Below are positions 17,184 through 25,068 of a stretch of 53,833 nucleotides of DNA, piece after piece. Both the position numbers and the translations under genes were made by a program. Source of the DNA: Saprospiraceae bacterium (GTDB taxonomy: Bacteria; Bacteroidota; Bacteroidia; Chitinophagales; Saprospiraceae); NCBI GenBank assembly GCA_016719855.1, contig JADJYH010000039.1:1-53833 (forward strand), in the 5' to 3' direction. The notes below the pieces were generated by a model. That model did not search any database. It was not told the origin of the DNA and saw only the letters and a program-made list of their open reading frames with translations. The first letter of the stretch is position 1, and each line of letters starts with the position of its first letter.

Positions 17184-17213
17184 AAAAAACCCCGGCCATT
17201 GACTTGACCGGGG
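17184..17213 (-). terminator. CCCCGG/CCGGGG hairpin after dapD, terminator-like on the minus strand
   Basis: CCCCGG at 17190-17195 pairs with CCGGGG at 17208-17213. The run of six A at 17184-17189 becomes a T-run on the minus strand, so the intrinsic-terminator orientation is minus; on the plus strand only CTTTG follows. It may be a diverged first member of the array 17262-17710, since an ATG-containing stretch ending in AATATCTTC follows at similar spacing. Confidence 0.6.
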
Positions 17214-17261
17214 CTTTGTGTATGTTCAGTAATATCTTCAAAGGTGACCCAAAAGTTAAAG

Positions 17262-17326
17262 AAAACTACCCCTACCGCCCGCAGGTTTCGGGGTAGTCCC
17301 ACACACTATTAGAACACCCACTATTT
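17262..17326 (-). ncRNA. Hairpin plus conserved tail, unit 1 of 3
   Basis: ACTACCCC (17265-17272) pairs with GGGGTAGT (17290-17297). It is followed by CCCACACACTAT (17298-17309) and TAGAACACCCACTATTT (17310-17326). Read on the minus strand, the order is conserved stretch, GC hairpin, then a TTTTC run. Units 2 and 3 share the tail but have different, still complementary stems, which argues for selection on RNA structure. Confidence 0.5.
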
Positions 17327-17339
17327 AGACGATTCAATA

Positions 17340-17417
17340 GAATTGTTGGATTGCTGAATTGTTTGATTGTTGCTCGTAGTGCGACAACAATTTAACAATC
17401 AAGCAATTCAGCAATTC
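17340..17417. repeat. Spacer hairpin with CGTAGTGCGA loop
   Basis: Left arm 17340-17372 (AATTGTTGGATTG-type repeats) is imperfectly complementary to right arm 17385-17417 (CAACAATTTAACAATC-type). The 12-nt loop at 17373-17384 reads CTCGTAGTGCGA. The loop is shared with elements at 26126, 42007 and 53647. It separates units 1 and 2 of the array. Confidence 0.75.
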
Positions 17418-17420
17418 ATG

Positions 17421-17487
17421 AAAAAACCAGCCCTACACCCCGAAGGGATTCGGGCTGGCCCACACACTATGAGAACACCCAATATTT
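17421..17487 (-). ncRNA. Hairpin plus conserved tail, unit 2 of 3
   Basis: CCAGCCC (17427-17433) pairs with GGGCTGG (17452-17458), followed by CCCACACACTAT then GAGAACACCCAATATTT. The six A before the stem form a T-run on the minus strand. On the plus strand the tail also contains ATGAGAACACCC, opening a short frame MRTPNISLVMS, so a leader-peptide reading is possible but unsupported. Confidence 0.5.
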
Positions 17488-17494
17488 CGTTGGT

Positions 17495-17639
17495 TATGAG
17501 TTAAGAGTTGTGCCTGCCTGCCGGTAGGCAGGAGTTGGGAGGCTCGTAACTTTCATCAAAACTCATTTACCATGCTTCAATTTCAAATTTGCTGGTGGAG
17601 ACCTGCGAGCTACTTTTAACTCGCAACTGCTAACTCATA
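17495..17639. repeat. Inverted repeat of ATGAGTTA units with inner palindrome
   Basis: TATGAGTTAAGAGTTG at 17495-17510 matches the complement of 17624-17639 at 14 of 16 positions. Inside lies the palindrome CCTGCCTGCCGGTAGGCAGG (17513-17532). It separates units 2 and 3 of the hairpin array. Confidence 0.6.
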
Positions 17640-17643
17640 GCTC

Positions 17644-17710
17644 AAAAAAACTGCCCCAACCACACAAGGTAGCGGGGCAGCCCACACACTATGAGAACAC
17701 CCAATTATAT
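17644..17710 (-). ncRNA. Hairpin plus conserved tail, unit 3 of 3
   Basis: CTGCCCC (17651-17657) pairs with GGGGCAG (17674-17680), followed by CCCACACACTAT, GAGAACACCCAATTATAT. Seven A at 17644-17650 give a strong T-run on the minus strand, making this the best intrinsic terminator of the three. The tail is identical to unit 2 over 26 nt although the stem differs. Confidence 0.5.
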
Positions 17711-18176
17711 CTTTTGGTAAAATTTTGTTGTGCAGTAGAAAAGGAATTTGCCCTTTGGGCTGGAGAAAATTCGTTTTTAAGCCTTCTCATCAGTTTTTGT
17801 TTTTCGCCTTTTGATGCTTTTTAGCCTTACAGTTTGTTCATCGTTAAAGACAACCTAAAGACGCAAAAACCGCAAAAACTTCACACACCGAAAGCACAAC
17901 TTTCGCAAAAAAAAATTCTGCCGTATTTGTAAATGGTTGATTCTCAGTTGGTAAGTTCCGGTTCGTGTGGACAGCCTTTCTGATTAAGGATTTGTTAAGG
18001 CCGTGAAAGCAGCGTCGGCAAGTATGCTTTCCAATTCAATTTTTAAAAATAAACTACTTTTGTTGACGCTGGATGTTGCTCAAAAAATGCTATCAAAATA
18101 ACGAATTGCCAAGCGCTGAAGTTGTCCGAGGCATATTTTGAGTTCAAAATTCTTCTAAAAACAAACCAATTTTCTA
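17711..18176 (+). other. Gene-free region upstream of dnaG
   Basis: This 466-bp AT-rich stretch holds no convincing gene on either strand. It contains the dnaG -7 box at 18055-18062 and a repeated GACGCAAAAACCGCAAAAAC stretch near 17860-17880. Confidence 0.5.
18055..18062 (+). promoter_or_regulatory. -7 box upstream of dnaG
   Basis: TACTTTTG is an exact TANNTTTG match and predicts a start of transcription near 18069, about 108 nt before the TTG start of dnaG. Confidence 0.5.
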
Positions 18177-20128
18177 TTGATCCCGCAGAAAACAGTGCAG
18201 GAAATCCTCGAAACTGCCAAAATCGAGGATGTCATCCAGGACTTCGTCAACCTGCGGCGCCGGGGGGTGAACATGATTGGCCTATGCCCTTTTCACAACG
18301 AAAAAACACCTTCTTTCACCGTTTCTCCGGCCAAGAATATCTTCAAATGCTTCGGTTGTGGCAAGGCAGGCGACCCCGCCAAGTTCATCATGGAGCACGA
18401 GAACCTCTCCTACCCCGATGCGCTGCGCTACCTTGCCCGCAAGTACCGCATCGAAGTGGAGGAGGTGAAACTCACGCCCGAGGCCGTGGCCCAGCAGCAG
18501 GCCGAGGAAAGCCTCTATATCATCAACGACTACGCCCGGCAGTTTTACCAAGACCAGCTTTTCGATACGGACATGGGAAAAAGTGTGGGCCTGAGCTATT
18601 TCAAAGGGCGGGGATTCCGGGAAGACACCATCCGAAAGTTTGGGCTGGGCTATGCGCCCAACGAGCAGGACGCCTTTGTTAAAAAAGCTACCCAGACGGG
18701 CTACAAGCTCGATTTTTTGAAAAGACTCGGCCTCGCTTCGCAATACGACCGTGATTTCTTCCGCAACCGGGTGATGTTCACCATCCACAACCTGAGCGGC
18801 AAGCCCATTGCCTTCGCTGGGCGCATCATGGAAAAGGACGCCAAGGCGCCCAAGTACATCAACTCGCCAGAGACGGAGATTTACGTCAAAAACAAGAACC
18901 TTTACGGTGCTTTTTTTGCCAAAACTGCCATCCGCAAAGCCGATGAGTGCATCTTGGTGGAGGGCTACACCGACGTGATTTCGCTGCACCAAGCGGGCAT
19001 CGAGAACGTGGTGGCCTCCTCCGGCACCTCGCTCACCGATGGCCAGATTGCGCTCATCAAGCGTTTTACCCCGAACATAAAAATACTCTACGACGGCGAC
19101 CCTGCTGGCGTGAAGGCCGCCCTGCGTGGCCTCGACATGGTACTGGAGCAGGACATGAACGTGCGGGTGGTGCTGCTGCCCGATGGCGACGACCCCGACA
19201 GCTACCTGCAAAAAGTGGGCGCTGCAGCGTTTCAGGTGTTCATTGACCAGCAAGCTAAGGACTTCATCCTCTTTAAAACCAACCTGCTGCTTTCCGAAAC
19301 CAAGGGCGACCCTGTGAAAAAAGCGGGCCTCGTGCGGGACATCGTGGACAGCATTGCCAAAGTACCCGACCCCTTCAAGCGCTCATTTTATGTCAAGGAG
19401 TGTGCGAGGGTGATGGAGTTGGAGGAGCAAGTGCTGGTGACTGAGACCAACAAGGCAGTCCAGCAAATCCTCCAAAAACGGGACTTCGACAAGCGCAAGA
19501 AGCAAGAGGTGAGGGTCAACATCGTACCCGAGGATGGCGAGTTCCCGACTGAAGCACCGCCTGAAATTGGCCAACCTTTGGCTTTCGAACCTCCTCGCCG
19601 CACGTCGGGCCACGAGTTCCAAGAACGGGATATTGTGCGAATTTTGGGTGGAGGCTGGTGGCAAAATTTACGACGAAAAAGAAAACATGACGGTGGCCGA
19701 GTTTGTGCTTGGCAATATCGAGGAGGTGCTCGAAGACTTCGACAACCCCGACTACCTACGCATCGCAAAGGAGGCCCTGCAGCTTGTTTTGGACAAAATG
19801 CCATTGACCACACAATATTTCATTGGGCACAATGACCAGACAATCAGTGAGTTATCGGTTGATTTGCTGCACTCACCCTGGGAGTACAGCCCTGGCTGGG
19901 CGGAACGGGAGCTATATCTCCACTCCCAAAAAATGCCGGAAGATAATTTTAACAAAGACAGTTATGATGCTTTGCTCCAGTTCAAGCACAGAAAATCATA
20001 CGGCTGGGGAGAAAAAAATCAAATACAAATGAAAGAATGTACTGACGGATGATTCCGGGCAGATTGGTGCGCCTGATGAAAGTGCCTATGAAAATTGAAT
20101 GAAATGCAAAGAACTGATGAACAGTTAA
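18177..20128 (+). CDS. dnaG: DNA primase DnaG, TTG start, frameshifted near the C-terminus
   Basis: Primase that lays RNA primers at the fork with DnaB. The TTG at 18177 gives IPQKTVQEILETAKIEDVIQ, the usual DnaG start. The CHC2 zinc-binding domain is CPFHNEKTPSFT then CFGCGKAGD (residues 40-70). The core begins at about 120, and the Toprim domain has VEGYTDVISLHQAG and ILYDGDPAGVKAALRG. A one-base insertion near 19645 moves the natural continuation VEAGGKIYDEKENMTVAEFV into another frame. Around 19990-20128 further indels scramble the tail, where KLNEMQ and ELMNS fragments of the helicase-binding end can be picked out. Because dnaG is essential, these are most likely sequence errors. The stop at 20126-20128 is an estimate. 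Confidence 0.9.
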
Positions 20129-20169
20129 GGATGGTGGGATTTGAAGGTAAGCCTTACTCAAATCCTCAT

Positions 20170-20562
20170 TTAATTCTGATTGTTCCGGGGTTTGCTGTTG
20201 CCAATTTCTATGGCTTTTGCTGGTGGGCTGTCTATCAATTCAAACAACTCCTTCGTTGGCACCGGCTTCTCTGAGCGAAACTGTTCCGTGCCGTCTTTCT
20301 TCATTAAAACAAGGGTAAATTCGTCCCGGTCAACGTCGTGATGGTCGTACATGCGCCGAAAAGTGCGGGCATCGGCAAAAATGGCAATCCAGATGTCACG
20401 CTGCACCACTCCGGCGGAGTCGGATTGAAGCCATTGGCGCTGGAGCTTTAGGTCGGTGTTGGATGTGTCGCCAGCGAAAAGCAGCAAGCGGCGAACGCCT
20501 TGTGCCTGCAAGGACACGGCGGAAAAGAACAGAATAAAGAGGATAGTGGTGAAATATTTCAT
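20170..20562 (-). CDS. Secreted DUF4174-like protein
   Basis: 130 residues from the ATG at 20560-20562. The signal peptide is MKYFTTILFILFFSAVSLQA, cleaved before QGVRRLLLFAG. The mature part (RLLLFAGDTSNTDLKLQRQW, DIWIAIFADA, FTLVLMKKDGTEQFRSEKPV, KELFELIDSPPA) matches the DUF4174 pattern of a thioredoxin-like fold in which a strand ending in LLLFAG is followed by LxLMxKDGxxKxR and a final ELFxLIDxxP; the family has no assigned reaction. No CxxC is present. A longer upstream ATG would add 19 residues that look non-native before the signal peptide. It faces dnaG convergently and is 115 bp downstream of the FkbM gene. Confidence 0.75.
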   Translation of the reverse strand: MKYFTTILFILFFSAVSLQAQGVRRLLLFAGDTSNTDLKLQRQWLQSDSAGVVQRDIWIAIFADARTFRRMYDHHDVDRDEFTLVLMKKDGTEQFRSEKPVPTKELFELIDSPPAKAIEIGNSKPRNNQN

Positions 20563-20677
20563 CCGATTGAACTTCGGTGCTGCTATCAAAGACTTTGAAA
20601 AGTCCTGCAAATATCGCATAACAGGGTCAAGTAGTGCTATCTTTTTTCAGAATGACGCATATCTGGCAGATGCGCCT

Positions 20678-21586
20678 TCATTTTTTCAAAACAATATTAT
20701 CAGAATCCAAGCCAAGTGCGCCCATCGCTTGTTCGACATTGCCACAAGGCTCCAGCCCGCCATCATCTTTTATCCTTAAAACCTGATAGCCAATTGCTTG
20801 CGCAAATGAAACCGCCTGCCTGTGCGCCTCGTTCTGCCCCCCGCCCGTGAGGTACTCCATGACGAGGGTCGGCGAATTTTCCTGTAAAAAATGTACCATG
20901 CCCCGCAGCACCTGCGGCTCTGCACCTTCCACGTCAATCTTAATGATGTTTGGATTGATTTTGCCTTCGGCGAAAAACCCATCCAACCGCACCCCAGCTA
21001 CCGCTGTGCGCTGTGCAGGGTTGTTTTTCATCCACGCAGCATTTTTTGTTTCGGGCAATACTAGCGAATTGTACTCGGAGAAAAGCGGCGGGAACTCATT
21101 GAAAACCAATGGTTTATCCACATCGGAGGCAGCCCGGTGGATTGGTTTGGCATTGACGCATTGAGAAAGATTTTTTTGCAAAATGCCAAACGTGGAACTG
21201 GAGGCCTCGAAGGCAAGCACCCGCCCATTTTGTCCCACCAATTGCGAAGCCAACAAAGAAAAATAGCCAAAGTGCGCCCCGACATCGCAAAAAGTATCGC
21301 CGGGTTGGAGGTACCTCATCAAGAACCTGGCGAGCCGGATTTCAGAGTCGTGGGTTTTTGCGCCAAAGAGAAATATCTCGGTGGCCGAGGGCAGCACCAC
21401 CTCCATTTCAGCGTCGAAAAACGTGCGGGCACGGGCAAATTTTCCCCGTTTTGTCATCGGATAAACCAGCCGCCAAAACCCAATTGCCGACACGTAGCGC
21501 ATCGGGTCGTTGAGGAACCTGCCCAACACATTGCCACGTGCGAGCCGTTCTATTTTTTCCAGCCTTTTTTCGGGTGTCGCAGGCAT
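20678..21586 (-). CDS. FkbM family SAM-dependent methyltransferase
   Basis: 302 residues. SAM-binding motif I is FCDVGAHFGYFSLLASQLVG (about residues 98-117), and RVLAFEASSSTFGILQKNL is the acidic post-II strand. The FkbM hallmark IIKIDVEGAEPQVLRGM appears at about 215-231, followed by SPTLVMEYL. The family methylates hydroxyl groups of sugars or secondary metabolites; the substrate here is unknown. The ATG overlaps the stop of the preceding PepSY gene as TAATG, so translation is probably coupled. Context downstream of lpxA suggests, but does not show, action on an envelope glycan or lipid. Confidence 0.85.
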   Translation of the reverse strand: MPATPEKRLEKIERLARGNVLGRFLNDPMRYVSAIGFWRLVYPMTKRGKFARARTFFDAEMEVVLPSATEIFLFGAKTHDSEIRLARFLMRYLQPGDTFCDVGAHFGYFSLLASQLVGQNGRVLAFEASSSTFGILQKNLSQCVNAKPIHRAASDVDKPLVFNEFPPLFSEYNSLVLPETKNAAWMKNNPAQRTAVAGVRLDGFFAEGKINPNIIKIDVEGAEPQVLRGMVHFLQENSPTLVMEYLTGGGQNEAHRQAVSFAQAIGYQVLRIKDDGGLEPCGNVEQAMGALGLDSDNIVLKK

Positions 21587-22154
21587 TAAGATTGGTTGTC
21601 AGATTTCAGTTTTCGCATCCGTTTCGGGTTGCGCCACATCCAAAATCCGCTGAAGGAAAGCAAAATGAGGCCAATGGAGGTAATGGTGGTGTAACTGATT
21701 TTAACCTGTTCATTTTCGGTGCCGAGCAGTCGGTCAACGATGGTGCCGTCGTGAAGGTGTTCCACAAAGTCGTTGAAGCCGTTTCTCCACTGACAAAGCA
21801 GGCCGGAGGCGCAATCAATTTGTAGCTCGGTATAATGGCGCAAGAAAATCACCTTCGCAATGCCCTTCTCGAGCCGAATGTCTATCCGGTCAACCTGCTG
21901 GGTCAAGGAGAAGGCTGTCCTTGGCATATTGAACGGCGATTTTTTGCAGGCTGTCAATGGAAATCCAAGCAGCAGCATCTGAGGCTCGAACCTAACTGGG
22001 TAGGTGGCGTCAACCCACCCTGCTTTTTCCAACCCAAGAGCACCCCGGACAAGCCGATGATAAACATGAACGCAAACAACGGAACTGCCACAAACCGATG
22101 TAACCGTCGGTAGCTCCTAGTCTGGCTGGCCAAATGTTCCGTCTGTTGGTGCAT
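21586..22154 (-). CDS. PepSY-associated transmembrane helix protein, frameshifted
   Basis: Joined frames give about 190 residues. The N-terminal MHQQTEHLASQTRSYRRLHR precedes helix FVAVPLFAFMFIIGLSGVLLGWKKQ, then IDSLQKIAVQYAKDSLLL in a second frame, then TQQVDRIDIRLEKGIAKVIF and NDFVEHLHDGTIVDRLLGTE. It ends with a second helix (ISYTTITSIGLILLSFSGFW) and MWRNPKRMRKL. R-LHR at the first helix and FVEHLHDG-I before the last helix are typical of the PepSY_TM family, some members of which act in iron-siderophore or redox processes. Frame changes at about 21955, 21920 and 21790 are single-base events. The start at 22154 excludes 31 upstream residues that overlap a repeat tract. Confidence 0.65.
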
Positions 22155-22243
22155 GAAATCCCGCAAATTTGCAGGACAAAGGTAAGAAAAGGGATGAGGA
22201 ATGGAGGAATGAGGCAAGGTTTGTTCATCCCTCTCCTCATTCC

Positions 22244-23029
22244 TCACCCCTTTTTGCCGGTCAATCCCTGGAAGCCACGCATGATGCCTCGGTCGGCCTT
22301 GCGGAGGAATTCGAGGATATAGTCACGCTCGTCGGTGGCGTCTATTTCCGTTTCAATAAGCTCAACAGCTTGGGTCGTGTTGTAGCCCTTGACGAAAAGT
22401 ATGCGGTAAACGTCCTGAATGACGTGGATTTGCTCGGCGGTGAAGCCCCGACGGCGCAGACCGACGGAGTTGATGCCAGCATAGGAAAGCGGCTCACGAG
22501 CGGCCTTCACGAAGGGTGGAATATCCTTGCGCACCAACGAGCCGCCGCCAACGAAGGCATGTGCGCCGATTTTCACGAACTGGTGAACGGCGGAGAGGCC
22601 ACCCAACGTCACGTATTCTTCGACTTCGATATGCCCAGCCATCGTCACGCCATTGGCGATGACGCAGTTTTTGCCGATGTGGCAGTCGTGCGCAACGTGG
22701 ACGTAGGCCATGAGCAGCGAACCTGCCCCGATGGTGGTCTTGTGGCTGGCCTTCGTACCACGGTTCAAGGTCACGTACTCCCGCACGATGACGTTGTTGC
22801 CAAGCTCCACGAGGCTGTATTCTCCCTTGAATTTGAGGTCTTGCGGTACGGCGCCCACGACTGCGCCTGGGAAGATTTTGCAGCCGTTTCCAATCCGGGA
22901 GCCGTCCATGATGGTCACATTTGGACCTATCCAAGTATCGTCGCCGATGACAACGTCCCTGCCGATGGTGGTGAAAGGTTCAATGGTAACGTTTTGGCCA
23001 ATTTGGGCTTCCGGGTGGATGTAACGCAT
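22244..23029 (-). CDS. lpxA: Acyl-ACP--UDP-N-acetylglucosamine O-acyltransferase
   Basis: 261 residues from the ATG at 23027-23029, the standard LpxA length; a longer frame adds 39 non-homologous residues. Left-handed beta-helix hexapeptides run from the first residues (MRYIHPEAQIGQNVTIEPFT), through FPGAVVGAVPQDLKFKGE (conserved P-QD--KY/FKGE) and the catalytic histidine region LLMAYVHVAHDCHIGKNCVI. The C-terminal helical part is INSVGLRRRGFTAEQIHVIQ. It adds a 3-hydroxyacyl chain to UDP-GlcNAc, the first step of lipid A synthesis. It is the third of the minus-strand lipid A genes, in the order lpxD, lpxC/fabZ, lpxA, but 535 bp separate it from lpxC/fabZ. Confidence 0.95.
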   Translation of the reverse strand: MRYIHPEAQIGQNVTIEPFTTIGRDVVIGDDTWIGPNVTIMDGSRIGNGCKIFPGAVVGAVPQDLKFKGEYSLVELGNNVIVREYVTLNRGTKASHKTTIGAGSLLMAYVHVAHDCHIGKNCVIANGVTMAGHIEVEEYVTLGGLSAVHQFVKIGAHAFVGGGSLVRKDIPPFVKAAREPLSYAGINSVGLRRRGFTAEQIHVIQDVYRILFVKGYNTTQAVELIETEIDATDERDYILEFLRKADRGIMRGFQGLTGKKG

Positions 23030-23564
23030 TATGTGGCTACTGCCGTTGAGGTGTGGAAAAACAGCGGGCTGTTCAGTAGTAAATTTCATCTGTAGAATTG
23101 AAAAGTTATAAGTGGTGTTCTCGAAACTAATTCTTGGCGTAACCAATCAAAAAAACCGGAACTACCAGAAAACAAACCAACATGAACGATTTCCTGATTG
23201 TTCAGTCAGCATGGAGTTTGGTTCGGAGAGAAAATTATGTGGCAGAATGAAGGATGCAAATCGTTGATTTGCTAATATTTTTTTCAAAAAAGCAGGTTAA
23301 TCTCCTATTATTTTGTCAAAACAAAGTTGGTCAAGGCTTAGTAAATCATTGTTTTTCAGCAAGTTAAAAACCAATCACTTGCCTTTTCCCATCTCAATTG
23401 ACACCTAGCAGGGTTCGTAGTGCTTTTTATCTTGTCCTTTCAAATTGGTCAATTACTCCCCGGTTTTAGTTCTGCGTTTCTTCTTAACGTCATTTTAACT
23501 AAATACGCTTCCTTTTATTGTTCCTTAAAATCATGTTTTTTAAAAATGGAAGGCGGATGTCAAA
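23030..23564. other. 535-bp AT-rich spacer inside the lipid A cluster
   Basis: No gene is evident on either strand. It is distinctly more AT-rich than its flanks and has T-rich runs near 23275-23300 and 23500-23545, which could end lpxC/fabZ transcripts, and presumably the promoter of lpxA. No hairpin with convincing GC content was found. Confidence 0.45.
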
Positions 23565-24986
23565 TCACGCTTCCTTTTCAGCCACCGCTTCCTGCTTCTC
23601 GGTGCGGCGCACGATCTGGGCAGTCAGTTCTCCTTCCGACACCAACTTGTTGCCCACGTAGGCTGTGCCGTGCATCTGCACTAGCCCCCGGCGGATGGGC
23701 GCCGTCAGCTCCATTTTCAAAATCAGCGTATCGCCGGGCGAGACCTTGTTCTTAAACTTCACTCCGTCAATCTTCACGAAGTAGGTGTCCCAATTGCCGG
23801 GGTCGCCCACTTTTGACAGGGCTAAGATGCCTCCAGCCTGCGCCAGCGCCTCTATCTGCAAAACCCCTGGAAACACTGGGTTCCCCGGAAAGTGACCCTG
23901 GAAAAACGCCTCGTTGAACGTCACGTTTTTCACCCCAACCACGTGGTTGTCTGAGATTTCGATGATTTTGTCCACCAACAGGAATGGGTAGCGGTGCGGC
24001 AGGTACTTGGCCACTTCCATCGTGTTGTAAACCGGTTCGGCGTTGGGGTCGTATTTGGGTACTCCTTTCATGCGACGTTGTTCCATCCAGGCTTTTTTTA
24101 GCAGCTTCGCAAACTCCACGTTGGCCGTGTGGCCGGGCTTTGTTGCCACGATTTTGCCCTTGATGGGCTTGCCTACCAGCGCCAGATCGCCCAGCACGTC
24201 GAGCAGTTTGTGGCGGGCAGGCTCGTTGTTGAAGTACAGTTCGATGGTGTTCAGGATGCCTTCCTTGTCAATTTTTACGCTGGGTTTGTTCAGTTTTTTG
24301 GCCAATGCGTCCAGTTCATCTTGGTTCATCAGCCGGTCCACGATGACGATGGCATTGCTCAGGTCGCCGCCCTTGATGAGGTTGTGGTCAACGAGGTACT
24401 CCAACTCGTGCAGGAAGACAAAGGTGCGACAAGGCGCTATTTCCACCGAAAAATCCTCCGTACGGGACATTGATGCGTACTGCTGCCCCAGTATTTTTGA
24501 GTTGAAATCAATCATCGTCGTGACCTGAAAATCATCGGCAGGCATGGCCACCAGCTCCGTTCCGGTCGCTTCATCATAAAAACGGATAGGCTCCGTAATT
24601 TCGAGGTACTCCCGCTCCTCGGCCTGCTCGGCAAGTCCCGCTTCTTCCAGCACCTGCACGAACATCGCAGCGCTCCCATCGAGGATGGGCACTTCCGGCC
24701 CGTCAATTTCTATCAGGACGTTGTCAATGCACAGCCCGAACAGCGCCGCAAGGGCATGTTCCACCGTGCTCACATGTGCCTCGCCCTGTTGGATGGTCGT
24801 ACCACGAAGCGTGGAGACCACTTGGCTTACATCGGCTTTTATCAACGGCTTTTCGCTCAAATCTATCCGTTGGAACTTGACGCCGTGTCCCGCCTCCGCT
24901 GGGCGGAAGGTCATCGTCACGTCGTGGCCAGTGTGCAGGCCGATGCCTTTGATCGTCACTGGCTGTTGGATGGTATGTTGATTCAT
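23565..24986 (-). CDS. lpxC/fabZ: Bifunctional UDP-3-O-acyl-GlcNAc deacetylase / 3-hydroxyacyl-ACP dehydratase
   Basis: 473 residues, the LpxC-FabZ fusion typical of Bacteroidota. LpxC occupies about 1-305: QQPVTIKGIGLHTGHDVTMT, zinc ligand His in HVSTVEHALAALFGLCIDN, EIDGPEVPILDGSA, then the HxxxD zinc ligands in EPARHKLLDVLGDLALVG. FabZ occupies about 330-460, with YLPHRYPFLLVDKIIEI and the catalytic His and Glu in GHFPGNPVFPGVLQIEALAQ. The two parts catalyse the committed deacetylation of lipid A synthesis and the dehydration step of fatty acid elongation, which compete for 3-hydroxyacyl-ACP. It lies 75 bp after lpxD. That spacer is occupied by a 29-bp perfect hairpin. Confidence 0.97.
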   Translation of the reverse strand: MNQHTIQQPVTIKGIGLHTGHDVTMTFRPAEAGHGVKFQRIDLSEKPLIKADVSQVVSTLRGTTIQQGEAHVSTVEHALAALFGLCIDNVLIEIDGPEVPILDGSAAMFVQVLEEAGLAEQAEEREYLEITEPIRFYDEATGTELVAMPADDFQVTTMIDFNSKILGQQYASMSRTEDFSVEIAPCRTFVFLHELEYLVDHNLIKGGDLSNAIVIVDRLMNQDELDALAKKLNKPSVKIDKEGILNTIELYFNNEPARHKLLDVLGDLALVGKPIKGKIVATKPGHTANVEFAKLLKKAWMEQRRMKGVPKYDPNAEPVYNTMEVAKYLPHRYPFLLVDKIIEISDNHVVGVKNVTFNEAFFQGHFPGNPVFPGVLQIEALAQAGGILALSKVGDPGNWDTYFVKIDGVKFKNKVSPGDTLILKMELTAPIRRGLVQMHGTAYVGNKLVSEGELTAQIVRRTEKQEAVAEKEA

Positions 24987-24998
24987 AGGTCATCATCA

Positions 24999-25068
24999 GG
25001 GATGAGGAATGAGGGATGAGGGATGAAGCTCGCTCGGCATTCATCCCTCATCCCTCATTCCTCATCCC
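24999..25068. repeat. 29-bp perfect hairpin between lpxD and lpxC/fabZ
   Basis: 24999-25027 (GGGATGAGGAATGAGGGATG onward) is perfectly complementary to 25040-25068 with a 12-nt loop, GCTCGCTCGGCA. The arms are tandem GGGATGA/GGAATGA repeats. On the minus strand the hairpin incorporates the TGA stop of lpxD. A strong mRNA hairpin here could lower lpxC/fabZ expression or act as a processing point. Confidence 0.88.

Noticed and set aside
17223..17297. Short plus-strand frame MFSNIFKGDPKVKENYPYRPQV and MRTPN-type peptides in the dapD-dnaG spacer as leader peptides
   Set aside because: The peptides are not conserved between units, carry no run of one regulatory amino acid, and no biosynthetic operon follows. 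The shared feature is structure, not coding.
17513..17532. CCTGCCTGCCGGTAGGCAGG as a mobile-element end
   Set aside because: A single palindrome with no transposase, partner end or target duplication in the window; kept only as part of the surrounding inverted repeat.
22169..23095. 308-codon plus-strand frame opposite lpxA
   Set aside because: Antisense shadow; the minus strand encodes an unmistakable LpxA.
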